DNA of 64,000 nucleotides, taken from contig NZ_CP114413.1 in NCBI RefSeq assembly GCF_027270315.1, positions 558,001 to 622,000 of the forward strand. Reading direction: 5' to 3'. This stretch comes from Streptomyces cinnabarinus (GTDB taxonomy: Bacteria; Actinomycetota; Actinomycetes; Streptomycetales; Streptomycetaceae). The stretch's first letter is position 1; the number at the start of each line of letters is the position of its first letter. This document shows positions 52,502-60,503 of the stretch, one piece after another. Position numbers and translations under genes: made by a program. The notes under the pieces were generated by a model. That model saw only the letters and a list, made by a program, of their open reading frames with translations, was not told the DNA's origin and searched no databases.

Positions 52502-53176
52502 TCACACCTTGATACGGCGCCCGCTGACGGTGCGGGGCTCGATCCGGATCCACAGCTCGCGCGGGCCGCCCGCCCAGGGCGCGCTGTACGCCCGTTCGTC
52601 GAGGCGCCGCGCTTCGTCCGGGTCGGTCACCACCCGGGCGGGCCCGCGGACCAGGACGCTCCAGCCGCTGCTGAAGGCGTCGTCGATACGGTCGACCTCG
52701 ACAGCCACCTGGCGGCCCGCCGACCGCGCGGGTGTCGTTCCCGGGGCGGTCCGGAAGGCGATCGCGCCGTCCACGACCGTGTAGTTGACGGGTACGACGA
52801 CGGGTCCGGTCCCGGTGGGCACCGCCAGGTGCCCCACGCCGTGAGTGGCGAGCAGGGCGCGGCACTCGGTCTCCGTGAGCTCGGTGAACTCCGCGTGCCG
52901 AGCGGCCCGGCCCGGTCCGGGCGGCTGTTCGGCATCGCCCCCCGTCAGCTCCGAAACCGTGGTCCGCAAGGCCCCGGCCAGGCGCATCAGCGCCCCGATA
53001 CCCGGTGCCGCGACCGGCTGCTCCTCCAGATAGCGGAGATAGCTGGTCGCCATGCCGGCCCGTGCGGCCGTCTCCGCACGGGAGAGCCCGAGGCGGGTGC
53101 GCCGCAGCGTGAGGCGCCGTCCGAGGTCGCCCACGGGCAGGGGCCCGGCCGCGGTCGACGGGGTCGGTTCGGTCAT
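52502..53176 (-). CDS. XRE helix-turn-helix / PNPOx-like fusion protein
   Basis: A 224-residue protein joining an N-terminal XRE DNA-binding domain (LGRRLTLRRTRLGLSRAETAARAGMATSYLRYLEEQP...ALMRLAGALRTTVSELTG, about 16-79) to a PNPOx-like split barrel (TECRALLATHGVGHLAVPTGTGPVVVPVNYTVVDGAIAF; FSSGWSVLVRGPARVVTDPDEA; LWIRIEPRTVSGRRIKV). This suggests a flavin- or F420-sensing transcription factor or a DNA-bound enzyme. GGAGGAGG precedes the ATG. Divergent from the STAS gene across three palindromic boxes. Confidence 0.88.
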   Translation of the reverse strand: MTEPTPSTAAGPLPVGDLGRRLTLRRTRLGLSRAETAARAGMATSYLRYLEEQPVAAPGIGALMRLAGALRTTVSELTGGDAEQPPGPGRAARHAEFTELTETECRALLATHGVGHLAVPTGTGPVVVPVNYTVVDGAIAFRTAPGTTPARSAGRQVAVEVDRIDDAFSSGWSVLVRGPARVVTDPDEARRLDERAYSAPWAGGPRELWIRIEPRTVSGRRIKV

Positions 53177-53259
53177 GGCCCGTCGCCTCCTCCTGTTGGC
53201 CCCCGGGTGGATGAACTCCCCACCCCCTCAAGCGTGTGCGGGCGGGACGGATCCCGCAT

Positions 53260-53321
53260 GGGCCGGTCGGCCCAGGTCTGCGCGCCGGTCGGGGTCACCC
53301 GCCGAAAGGGCCGGTCGGCCC
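53260..53321. promoter_or_regulatory. Two perfect DevR-type boxes and a degenerate middle one
   Basis: GGGCCGGTCGGCCC occurs perfectly at 53260-53273 and 53308-53321. A third, GCGCCGGTCGGGGT (8 of 12), at 53282-53295 is centred 22 bp after the first. They lie between the divergent XRE-PNPOx and STAS genes; the last is 37 bp before the STAS start. Confidence 0.74.
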
Positions 53322-53357
53322 TTCCGCCACGCCAAGGGCGTCCGATTGCCTCTGACC

Positions 53358-53735
53358 ATGTCCGACAACCTCACCCGGTCGAAGCCGTCGCTCTCGGAGC
53401 ACGTCGAGGCGGAGGCCACCGTTGTGGTGTTACGCGGTGAACTCGACCTCCAGTCGACGCTGCTGCTGACCGCCGGGCTCGATGCGCTGACCGCCGGCCC
53501 GCGCCCCGACGTGGTCCTCGATCTGCGGGATGTGTCCTTCGTCGACTGCAGCGGGCTGAACGCGCTGTGCCGGACCAGAGCGCGCGCCCTCACCCGGCAC
53601 GGCCGGATACGGCTGGTCACGGACGACCCACGCCTGCTGCGGCTGCTTCACCTGACCGGTCTGAGCGGCGTTTTCGAGCTGTACCCAAGCCTGCCCGACG
53701 CAGTCACCAGGCCGAACTCGACGCCGGGAAACTGA
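53358..53735 (+). CDS. STAS-domain anti-sigma factor antagonist
   Basis: A 125-residue STAS protein of the SpoIIAA/RsbV type: VVVLRGELDLQSTLLLTAGLDAL, DVVLDLRDVSFVDCSGLNALCRTRARA with the phosphorylatable Ser in DCSGL, and a C-terminal LLHLTGLSGVFELYPSL. It would release a sigma factor by binding its anti-sigma kinase when unphosphorylated. No ribosome binding site is clear before the ATG at 53358. The close box places a stress-sigma switch under the same control as the dormancy genes; its partners are not adjacent (a SpoIIE phosphatase lies at 60998). Confidence 0.85.
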   Translation: MSDNLTRSKPSLSEHVEAEATVVVLRGELDLQSTLLLTAGLDALTAGPRPDVVLDLRDVSFVDCSGLNALCRTRARALTRHGRIRLVTDDPRLLRLLHLTGLSGVFELYPSLPDAVTRPNSTPGN

Positions 53736-53748
53736 TCCGTCCACCGTG

Positions 53749-54720
53749 TCAGTCGATCGCGCCACGGACCGTACGCCGTGGGGTGGCCGGGCCCTGTGGG
53801 CCGTAGCCGAGGCGGACGAGCATCTGGGCGTGGCCGGGTGCGGGGCTCAAGGACTGCCTCAGGTCCGGCCACTCCAGCGCCTGGTGCAGCAGCGACATCC
53901 GCAGGCCGCGGGCGGTGGCGACCAGCAGCACGCGCTCCAGGGCCTGTCCGGCGCGCAGCCAGTCGGTACGGCGGTCGTGTTCGGTGACCAGGAGAGCCAT
54001 GACCGGGGCCGGCTCGAAGAGACGGGCGGGCAGCCGCTCGCTGTGCCGCTGCGCGGTGAAGTCACGCAGCGGCAGTTGTTCCCGGGCGTCCTGCGGGCCG
54101 AGCGCCGCCAGGGGCAGGCCGGTGTCGGAGAGGTCGTACGGGTCCTCGCGCACCCAGCGGCGGCTCTCCCGGGCCCGGTCCGGGTCGGCGCGATTGCGCC
54201 GCTCGCCCAGCGCGGTGAGCGCCAGCAGCCTGGCCGTCCGTGCCGGGTCGGGGAAGACCAGGGACGCGCCCTCCATCGCGGCCGTCGTCGCGAGTTCGGC
54301 GCGCAGGGGCGGCAGCGGTCCGCCCGAGAACGGCAGACGGCTGCTGCGCCTGCGCCAGACGGCCGGGTACAGCTCGTCCTCCGCCGCCTGCGGGTCCCCG
54401 GTGCGGGTCCCGGTGGGCCGCACGGTGGCCAGCAGCCCCGGATCCCGGGGCGAGGGCAGCAGCCGGGTGTCGGCTGTCCAGCCGAAGTGCGCCATCGCGA
54501 CCCGGAGGTTGAGCACGCACGCTCCGACCGACACGTGCAGGGCGCGTGCGTCCGGGTCGGTGAACCGCAGTCCCTGGGAGGGAGCGGCGCGGACGTGGAA
54601 GGTGACGGTCTCGGGGTCCAGACGGAAGCGCCAGGGCTGGGAGTTGTACAGCGAGGGGGCGGCGACGGCCGCCGCGACACAGGTCTCCAGGACCGTGGCG
54701 TCAAGGATCGCGCTGCTCAT
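53749..54720 (-). CDS. Acg/Rv3131-like nitroreductase-fold protein
   Basis: A 323-residue protein of the Acg family: AAVAAPSLYNSQPWRFRLDPETVTFHV, ALHVSVGACVLNLRVAMAHFGW, RRRSSRLPFSGGPLP, and LLVATARGLRMSLLHQALEWPDLRQSL. Acg-type proteins (Rv2032, Rv3127, Rv3131) are DosR-regulon members in M. tuberculosis; they carry two degenerate nitroreductase halves and may store rather than use FMN. GGAGGG precedes the ATG at 54720. Divergent from the Rv1733c-like gene with four boxes between. Confidence 0.9.
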   Translation of the reverse strand: MSSAILDATVLETCVAAAVAAPSLYNSQPWRFRLDPETVTFHVRAAPSQGLRFTDPDARALHVSVGACVLNLRVAMAHFGWTADTRLLPSPRDPGLLATVRPTGTRTGDPQAAEDELYPAVWRRRSSRLPFSGGPLPPLRAELATTAAMEGASLVFPDPARTARLLALTALGERRNRADPDRARESRRWVREDPYDLSDTGLPLAALGPQDAREQLPLRDFTAQRHSERLPARLFEPAPVMALLVTEHDRRTDWLRAGQALERVLLVATARGLRMSLLHQALEWPDLRQSLSPAPGHAQMLVRLGYGPQGPATPRRTVRGAID

Positions 54721-54786
54721 GGTGCCCTCCGCCCGCAGAAGTGGTGCTGTCCTTCGAGAGTGGGCACCCGTGCCCCGGCGCGTGAG

Positions 54787-54900
54787 AGGCCGTTGGTCCC
54801 CGGCCGGGGTCCGACAGTCCGCATGTCTCCGGCGGCGCGCGGCAACGGGTCCGGGCCGGCGGAAGGGCTGAACGGCCCCTTCGCACCGCCCGGTTGGGCC
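54787..54900. promoter_or_regulatory. Two pairs of DevR-type boxes between divergent genes
   Basis: Pair 1: AGGCCGTTGGTCCC at 54787-54800 and GGTCCGACAGTCCG at 54808-54821, centres 21 bp apart. Pair 2: GGGCTGAACGGCCC at 54865-54878 (11 of 12) and CGCCCGGTTGGGCC at 54887-54900, centres 22 bp apart. Each pair sits nearer one of the divergent genes, the Acg-like gene (start 54720) and the Rv1733c-like gene (start 54998). Confidence 0.64.
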
Positions 54901-54997
54901 CGACAGGACCACCGGTGGCGCCCCCTCGGCCCCTGCCGTCCGCCGGGCCGCCCATGGCACGTTCGATGCGGCGAGGACGACGAGGAGGTGCGGACCG

Positions 54998-55579
54998 ATG
55001 GACGGCACGCGATGCGCGAAGGTGCGGCTGTGGCGCTGGCGGAGCAATCCGTTGCGGCGCCGCGAGGACATCGTCGAGGCGTGGATCGTGCTGGCCGTCT
55101 GGGTGGCCGTGCTCGTGGGCGGCACCCTGGCCGGGCTGGTGACGGCCCACGCCGCCGAGCAGGTCTTCGCCCAGCAGCGCGGCGACCGCCATGCGACCAA
55201 GGCCGTGCTGCTGGCCGACGTCCCCAAGGCGGCGAATTCGGTCGGACCGGCGAGCGGACACGCCGTGGCCGAGGTCCGCTGGACGGCCGACGACGGCACC
55301 GCGCGGACGGACGAGACCCTGGTGGCCAGGGGCCAGAAGGCCGGTGCCGAGATCGTCGTGTGGCTGGACGGCCGAGGCGCGCTGGCCATCGAGCCGATGA
55401 GTCGTACCGAGGCCGCGGTGGAGTCAGCCGCCCTCGGCTCGGCCGCCGCGCTGGCCTTCACGGGCGTGGTGTTCGGCGTGGGCACGGTGGCCCGCTGGCG
55501 GCTGGACCGGCGGCGCGTGGCGCGCTGGGGTCCGGAGTGGGAGGTGGTGGAGCCCGAGTGGCGGCGCAAGACCGGCTGA
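54998..55579 (+). CDS. Rv1733c-like two-helix membrane protein (copy 2)
   Basis: A 193-residue paralogue of the protein at 42559: Arg-rich N-terminus (KVRLWRWRSNPLRRREDIVEAW), helix 1 at about 28-51 (IVLAVWVAVLVGGTLAGLVTA), extracytoplasmic domain with AVAEVRWTADDGTARTDE and EIVVWLDGRGAL, helix 2 at about 143-165, and the basic tail RWGPEWEVVEPEWRRK. GAGGAGG precedes the ATG. It is the last gene of the box-bearing island on this side. Function unknown; the M. tuberculosis relative is an immunogenic DosR-regulon membrane protein. Confidence 0.83.
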   Translation: MDGTRCAKVRLWRWRSNPLRRREDIVEAWIVLAVWVAVLVGGTLAGLVTAHAAEQVFAQQRGDRHATKAVLLADVPKAANSVGPASGHAVAEVRWTADDGTARTDETLVARGQKAGAEIVVWLDGRGALAIEPMSRTEAAVESAALGSAAALAFTGVVFGVGTVARWRLDRRRVARWGPEWEVVEPEWRRKTG

Positions 55580-55591
55580 CGGGGCCGCCTG

Positions 55592-56446
55592 TCAGTCGCC
55601 CCGGTACAGGGCCGTGAGCAGTTCCACCGCCGCCTGGGTGGCGGGGTGCGGATCGTCCCGCCACCAGGCGAGCCGTACCGCGATGGGCTCGGTGTCCCGC
55701 ACCGGCCGGTAGACCACTCCGGGGCGCGGGTACTGGTGAGCGGTCGCCTCCGCGGTCATGCCGACGCACCGTCCGGTGGCGATCACGGTGAGCCAGTCGT
55801 CGACGTCGTGGGTCTCCTCAGTGGCCGGCCTGGCTCCCGGCGGCCACAGCTCGGCGGTGGTGGTGCCGGTACGGCGGTCGACGAGCAGGGTCCGTCCGGC
55901 GAGATCGGCGAGCCGCACCGAGCGTCGCCGGGCCAGCGGGTCGTCGTCGGCAACCGCGCACAGCCGCCGCTCCAGGCCGACGAGGGCCGAGTCGAACCGG
56001 CGGTCGTCCGGTGGGCGTCGGACAACGGACAGATCGCAGGCACCCTCCGCGAGGCCCGCGGTGGGCGAGTTGACGCGGACCAGCTGGAGATCGGTCCCGG
56101 CGTGTGCCGCGGCCCAGCGGCGCTGGAAGGCCGAGGTGTGCCGGCCGAGCGCGGCCCAGGCGTATCCGATGCGCAGCCGCTCATGGCCGGAGGTGGCCTC
56201 GCGGACCAGGTCGTCCACCTCGCCGAGCACCCGCCGGGCGTGGGCCAGCACCCGCTGCCCGGTCCCCGTCGGGGTCACCTCCCGGGAAGTCCGGCGCAAC
56301 AGGCGTACGCCCAGGGCGCGTTCGAGCGAGGCGAGGGTGCGCGAGACGGCGGCCTGGGAGACGCCGAGCGCGATGGCCGCGTCGGTGAAGCCGCCCTCGT
56401 CGACGATCGCGACCAGGCAGCGCAGCTGTCGGAGCTCCACATCCAT
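55592..56446 (-). CDS. LysR-family transcriptional regulator
   Basis: A 284-residue LysR regulator: N-terminal helix-turn-helix (LRQLRCLVAIVDEGGFTDAAIALGVSQAAVSRTLASLERALGVRLLRR, about 5-52) and a periplasmic-binding-like ligand domain. Divergent from the EamA transporter gene, whose start lies 44 bp away across a relatively AT-rich segment with GCGTAT/ATACGC half-sites, so it probably controls that gene and itself. No ribosome binding site is clear; the ATG matches the family start. Confidence 0.9.
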   Translation of the reverse strand: MDVELRQLRCLVAIVDEGGFTDAAIALGVSQAAVSRTLASLERALGVRLLRRTSREVTPTGTGQRVLAHARRVLGEVDDLVREATSGHERLRIGYAWAALGRHTSAFQRRWAAAHAGTDLQLVRVNSPTAGLAEGACDLSVVRRPPDDRRFDSALVGLERRLCAVADDDPLARRRSVRLADLAGRTLLVDRRTGTTTAELWPPGARPATEETHDVDDWLTVIATGRCVGMTAEATAHQYPRPGVVYRPVRDTEPIAVRLAWWRDDPHPATQAAVELLTALYRGD

Positions 56447-56490
56447 GACTCAAGCGTATAGATAACGCGGCCGGTGCATTTTGCGTATGC

Positions 56491-57429
56491 ATGACGGAAC
56501 CTCACCATGCTGGCATGCGCGCCCGAACCGCTCCCGCAGCCGCCCCCGAAGCCCTCGCCGTACAGCCCGAGCCCTCGCACATCGGCCTCGCCGGGGTGGC
56601 CACCATGCTCGGCAGCGGCCTGGCCAACCAGACCGGTGCCGCGATCGGATCGCTCGCCTTCCCGGTGCTCGGCCCGGTCGGTGTCGTCGCGGTGCGCCAG
56701 TACGTGGCCGCCGTCGTCCTGCTGTCCGTCGGCAGGCCGCGGCTGGGCGCCTTCACCTGGCGGCAGTGGTGGCCGGTCATGCTGCTGGCCGTCGTGTTCG
56801 GCACCATGAACCTGTCGCTGTACACCGCGATCGACCGGATCGGCCTCGGTCTCGCGGTGACCCTGGAGTTCCTCGGCCCGCTCGCCATCGCGCTGGCCGG
56901 CTCACGGCGCCGGGTGGACGCCCTGTGCGCGCTGATCGCCGCCGCGGGCGTCGTGGTCCTGATGCGGCCGCAGCCCTCCGCGGACTACGTCGGCATGGCC
57001 CTGGGGCTGCTGGCCGCCGCCTGCTGGTCGTCGTACATCCTGCTGAACCGGACCGTCGGACAGCGTGTCCCGGGCGCACAGGGGTCGGGGGCCGCGGCGG
57101 CGCTGTCCGCCCTGCTGTTCCTCCCGGTCGGCGTCGTGCTCGCGGTACGGCAGCCGCCGACGGTCGGGGCCGTCGCCTGCGCCGCCGCTGCCGGAGTCCT
57201 CTCCTCCGCCGTCCCGTACCTCGCGGACGTCTTCACCTTGCGCCACGTCCCGGCGCGGGCCTTCGGGCTCTTCATGAGTGTCAACCCGGTCCTCGCCGCG
57301 CTCGTCGGCCTGGTCGGCCTGGGCCAGGGCCTGGGCAGGGCGGAGTGGGCCGGCATCGGGGCGATCGTCGCGGCCAATGCGCTCGCCCTTCGGCACCGGG
57401 CGTCGGAGGATGGAATCGGAGAGGTGTGA
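56491..57429 (+). CDS. EamA/RhtA-family transporter
   Basis: A 312-residue inner-membrane exporter with about ten hydrophobic helices in two EamA repeats (GSLAFPVLGPVGVVAVRQYVAAVVLL; LYTAIDRIGLGLAVTLEFLGPLAIAL; RHVPARAFGLFMSVNPVLAALVGLVGLGQ). RhtA-like members export amino acids or other small metabolites. The start could be ATG 56491 or ATG 56515; neither has a good ribosome binding site. Regulated most likely by the adjacent divergent LysR gene. Confidence 0.87.
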   Translation: MTEPHHAGMRARTAPAAAPEALAVQPEPSHIGLAGVATMLGSGLANQTGAAIGSLAFPVLGPVGVVAVRQYVAAVVLLSVGRPRLGAFTWRQWWPVMLLAVVFGTMNLSLYTAIDRIGLGLAVTLEFLGPLAIALAGSRRRVDALCALIAAAGVVVLMRPQPSADYVGMALGLLAAACWSSYILLNRTVGQRVPGAQGSGAAAALSALLFLPVGVVLAVRQPPTVGAVACAAAAGVLSSAVPYLADVFTLRHVPARAFGLFMSVNPVLAALVGLVGLGQGLGRAEWAGIGAIVAANALALRHRASEDGIGEV

Positions 57430-57441
57430 AAGGGGTGCGTC

Positions 57442-57663
57442 GTGCACTGCTACGAATGCGCACTCGATGACACAGCCACACCCGCGATCGCGGTGTGCGT
57501 GCGCTGTGGCTGCGCGGTGTGTCTGAACCATGCCAAGGTCGCCGAACGGCTCGTGCACCACGATGTCGGCCTCGGCCAGACCTACGGGCCGCGCCCGGCC
57601 CGGCGTGTGACGTGTCCGACCTGCCATGACGCCGAGGCGTTCGAGGTACGCCACGCCGACTGA
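57442..57663 (+). CDS. DUF2180 cysteine-rich protein
   Basis: A 73-residue protein of the DUF2180 family with two CxxC pairs in the first half (HCYECALDD; CVRCGCAVCLNHA) and a third near the end (VTCPTCHD), likely a small zinc-binding protein. GTG start with AAAGGGG upstream. It follows the EamA gene by 12 bp and converges on the DUF1876 gene. Function unknown. Confidence 0.8.
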   Translation: MHCYECALDDTATPAIAVCVRCGCAVCLNHAKVAERLVHHDVGLGQTYGPRPARRVTCPTCHDAEAFEVRHAD

Positions 57664-57667
57664 GCCG

Positions 57668-57958
57668 TCAGATCGACCAGCCGACCGTCGGCCGGTACAC
57701 AACCTCGGGCTCGGACACGTCCCTGGACGCGAGGTCCCGCGTCGCGGCGCGCACCAGTTGCCCCGCGATGTCGTGCAGAGCGCGGCCGGCCGCCAACTCG
57801 TCGCCGATCTCCGGCACGTCCGCGTCGGTGGGATTGCGGTGTGCGGTCCCCCTGCCGGTGAGCGATGTGCTCCCGGTGTCCAGGACGACCTGTGCCTTGG
57901 TGGTTCCCTCCTCCTCGACGAGGTAGAGGTGAACCGTCCATTCCGCGATGTGGGACAT
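57668..57958 (-). CDS. DUF1876 (Rv1738-like) protein
   Basis: A 96-residue protein similar to mycobacterial Rv1738: EWTVHLYLVEEEGTTKAQVVLDTG, RGTAHRNPTDADVPEIGDELAAGRALHDIAGQLVRAATRDL. Rv1738 is one of the most strongly DosR-induced genes and resembles ribosome hibernation factors. GAGGAGG precedes the ATG at 57958. No palindromic box was found in the 126 bp upstream, so unlike the mycobacterial gene it may not be under the local system. Confidence 0.83.
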   Translation of the reverse strand: MSHIAEWTVHLYLVEEEGTTKAQVVLDTGSTSLTGRGTAHRNPTDADVPEIGDELAAGRALHDIAGQLVRAATRDLASRDVSEPEVVYRPTVGWSI

Positions 57959-58084
57959 CGTGTCCTCCTCGTCTCGACCGCGACGGCCGCCGGATGCGGT
58001 GCCGCACCCGCGGCCCACGCCCCTTCCATCGTGGAACGACGACCGGGCCACCGCACGGGGCAGGGCATCCTCACCTACGGCCGG

Positions 58085-58972
58085 TCATCCCTTGCCCTCG
58101 TCGAAGCTGGCGAAATACGCGGCGGCCATGTCCTCGTCGCCGTGCCCCTGGGCGGCGGCCCGCTCCAGCCGGGCGGCGCCCGCGGCGGCCACGTCGAGGC
58201 GGACCCCGCCCCGCTCGCCCGCCTCGACGATCAGCCGGGCGTCCTTGGCGGCGGTGGAGACCGCGAACTGGGCAGGGGAGAGCCGCTCTTCGAGGATCAG
58301 CCCGGACTTGGCGCGCAGATATCCCATGTCGAGCGGGCCGCCCGCGATGAGGTCGAAGAAGTGCCATGGATCGACACCGAGGGCACCCGAGAGGGCGAGG
58401 GTCTCCCCCGCCGCGGCCGTGGCCGCGATGACCCAGCTGTTGGCGACCAGCTTGAGCCGGGTGGCGGTGCCCGCGGCCCCGTCGTCGCCGGTCCAGACGG
58501 TGCGGGCGCCGACGGCGTCGAACACGGGCGTGACCTTCTCCCTCCCCTCTGCGGGACCGGCGGCCAGCACGGTGAGCTGACCGGCCTCGGCGGGCTGCCG
58601 GGTGCCGAGCACGGGGGCGTCGTAGAAGGCGAGTCGATGCTCACGGGCGAAGTCGGCGAGGCCGGGGAGGGCGTCGATGCCCGCGGTGGTCGACTGCACC
58701 CACGCGGTGCCGGGACGCAGGTCGGGGGCGGCCCGGCGCATGACGTCCAGGGCGGCGGGACCGTCGTGCAGGACGGTGAGTACGACATCGGCGTCCCGCA
58801 CCGCCTCGGCGGGGCTCCCGGCGACGAGCGCGCCGTCGGCGGTGAGCGGTTCGGCCTTGGCGCGGGTGCGGTTCCAGGCGCGCACCGCGTGTCCGGCGCG
58901 GGCGAGGTTGCGGGCCATCGCGGCCCCCATAATCCCGGTGCCCAGCACCGCGACGGTGAGCTTGTCGGTCAT
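58085..58972 (-). CDS. NAD(P)-dependent beta-hydroxyacid dehydrogenase-like protein
   Basis: A 295-residue 6-phosphogluconate/3-hydroxyisobutyrate dehydrogenase-family protein. The Rossmann motif is VAVLGTGIMGAAMARNLARAG; the substrate motif is FYDAPVLGTRQPAEAGQLTVLAAG; the catalytic Lys is in RLKLVANSWVIA; KDARLIVEAGE follows in the helical domain. Several upstream codons exist, but the ATG at 58972 with AGGAAGG fits the family. Substrate unknown. Confidence 0.88.
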   Translation of the reverse strand: MTDKLTVAVLGTGIMGAAMARNLARAGHAVRAWNRTRAKAEPLTADGALVAGSPAEAVRDADVVLTVLHDGPAALDVMRRAAPDLRPGTAWVQSTTAGIDALPGLADFAREHRLAFYDAPVLGTRQPAEAGQLTVLAAGPAEGREKVTPVFDAVGARTVWTGDDGAAGTATRLKLVANSWVIAATAAAGETLALSGALGVDPWHFFDLIAGGPLDMGYLRAKSGLILEERLSPAQFAVSTAAKDARLIVEAGERGGVRLDVAAAGAARLERAAAQGHGDEDMAAAYFASFDEGKG

Positions 58973-59052
58973 CACGTCCACCTTCCTGTTATCGCCCTCG
59001 GGCACCGCTCCGCCGGGGCGCCGCCTTGCTCCGCGAAACCGGCGTCCGCCGG

Positions 59053-59397
59053 TCAGTCGGCGGCGTCGCCGCGCAGGACCAGGTCCAGCAGGCCGGGAAA
59101 GCGCGCCTCGAACTCCTCGCGTCGCAGCCGGTTCACCCGTTTGGGGCCCTCGTCGCGCTGCTCGACCAGGCCGGCGCCCCGCAGCACCGAGAAATGGTGG
59201 CTGAGCGCGGCCTTGCCGACCGGCACGTCGAAGCTGCCGCAGCTGCGCGTCCAGTCGGCGGAGCCCGCCAGCTCCCGGATGAGTGTCATCCGCACCGGGT
59301 CGGCGACCGCGGACAGCGCGGTCTGGACGGAGACGTCCTCGGGATCCGTGTGCACGGGTGCGGCGCGATGACTGCCGCCGACCGCCTGGTTCGCCAT
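59053..59397 (-). CDS. ArsR/HTH-20 family transcriptional regulator
   Basis: A 114-residue winged-helix regulator: ALSAVADPVRMTLIRELAGSADWTRSCGSFDVPVGKAALSHHFSVLRGAGLVEQRDEGPKRVNRLRREEFEARFPGL. It lacks an evident metal-binding Cys cluster. AGGGAGCGGG precedes the ATG at 59397. It is divergent from the oxidoreductase gene, and four GAGTGTTC-type half-sites lie between them, suggesting repression of both genes. Confidence 0.88.
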   Translation of the reverse strand: MANQAVGGSHRAAPVHTDPEDVSVQTALSAVADPVRMTLIRELAGSADWTRSCGSFDVPVGKAALSHHFSVLRGAGLVEQRDEGPKRVNRLRREEFEARFPGLLDLVLRGDAAD

Positions 59398-59419
59398 GCC
59401 CGCTCCCTGGCCGCTTGCC

Positions 59420-59488
59420 GAGTGTTCGATCTGTATCTTACAGTCCGAGTGTTCGCTTGCCATTGAACACTCACCGAGCCGAACACTC
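59420..59488. promoter_or_regulatory. Inverted-repeat operator of the ArsR-type regulator
   Basis: GAGTGTTCG occurs at 59420-59428 and 59447-59455, and its complement GAACACTC at 59465-59472 and 59481-59488. The inner pair forms an inverted repeat with a 9-base gap. They fill the 116-bp divergent promoter region, a typical autoregulatory operator layout. Confidence 0.7.
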
Positions 59489-59513
59489 ATCGAGCCGAAG
59501 GATGCGGTCACCC

Positions 59514-60491
59514 ATGCGCGCAGTCGAATTCCAGGAGTACGGCGATCCCGAGGTGCTGAAGGTCGTCGCGGCCGAGGTCCCCGAGCCGGGGCCGGGGCAG
59601 GTGACCATCGACGCCGCGTATGCAGGCGTGAACTTCGCGGACGTCAAGGCCCGCGCGGAGGGGTACCGGGTCGACTCGCTGCCGTACCGGCCGGGCCTTG
59701 AGGTCTCCGGGCGGATCCGCGCGGTGGGCGAAGGCGTGACGGGCCTGCGTCCGGGTCAGGAGGTCGCGGCCCTCGTCGGCGGCGGCGCGTACGCCGAGGT
59801 GGTCCTCGCCGATGCCGCCACGGTCTTCCCGCTCCCCGAGGGCCTGGACCTGCGTACGGCGGCCACGCTGCCCACCGTCGTGCCGACCGTGCACGCCCTG
59901 CTGCACGAGGTCGGGCGGCTGCGCGCCGGGGAGACCGTCCTGGTGCACGGCGCCGCGGGCGGCATCGGCACGGTGGCCGGGCAGCTGGCCCGGGCGGCGG
60001 GCGCCGGGGCGGTGTACGGGGTCGCCTCGTCGGCGGGCAAGGCCGAGTACGCACTCAAGCACGGCTACGACGAGGTGTTCACCGCCGACACCTTCCCCGA
60101 GGAGGTCCGGCGCGCGACCGGCGGCCGGGGCGCCGACCTCGTCCTGGACCCGGTGGGCGGCGACACCCTGCGCCGCGGCCTCGACACACTGGCCGTCTTC
60201 GGGCGCCTGGTGTCGTTCGGCAACGCGGGCGGGGCCGAGCCGTGGCGCGTCGGGCAGCCCGAGCTCTACCCCGAGGGCCGGTCCGTCGCGGGCTTCTCCG
60301 TCCTGGCCCTGGCCCGGACGGCACCGGACGCCCTGCGGGCGCTCGCCGAGCGGGCCTTCCGTACGGTGACCGACGGGACCGTACGCCTGCCGGTCACCGC
60401 GGAGTTCCCGCTGTCGGACGCGGCCGGGGCGCACCGGCTGCTGGGCGGGCGGGCGTCGACGGGGAAGCTGGTGCTGCGGGTGGCGGAGTGA
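59514..60491 (+). CDS. Quinone-oxidoreductase-like zinc-type dehydrogenase
   Basis: A 325-residue medium-chain reductase of the NADPH:quinone oxidoreductase (QOR) group: MRAVEFQEYGDPEVLKVVAAEVPEPGPGQ, RPGLEVSGRIRAVGEGV, the Rossmann motif VLVHGAAGGIGTVAGQLARAAGAG and DLVLDPVGGDTLRRGL. Zinc-ligand Cys residues of alcohol dehydrogenases are absent. AAGGATG lies before the ATG at 59514. Likely repressed by the divergent ArsR-type regulator and induced by an electrophile or quinone (inference). Confidence 0.9.
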   Translation: MRAVEFQEYGDPEVLKVVAAEVPEPGPGQVTIDAAYAGVNFADVKARAEGYRVDSLPYRPGLEVSGRIRAVGEGVTGLRPGQEVAALVGGGAYAEVVLADAATVFPLPEGLDLRTAATLPTVVPTVHALLHEVGRLRAGETVLVHGAAGGIGTVAGQLARAAGAGAVYGVASSAGKAEYALKHGYDEVFTADTFPEEVRRATGGRGADLVLDPVGGDTLRRGLDTLAVFGRLVSFGNAGGAEPWRVGQPELYPEGRSVAGFSVLALARTAPDALRALAERAFRTVTDGTVRLPVTAEFPLSDAAGAHRLLGGRASTGKLVLRVAE

Positions 60492-60503
60492 CCGGGCGCT
60501 TCC

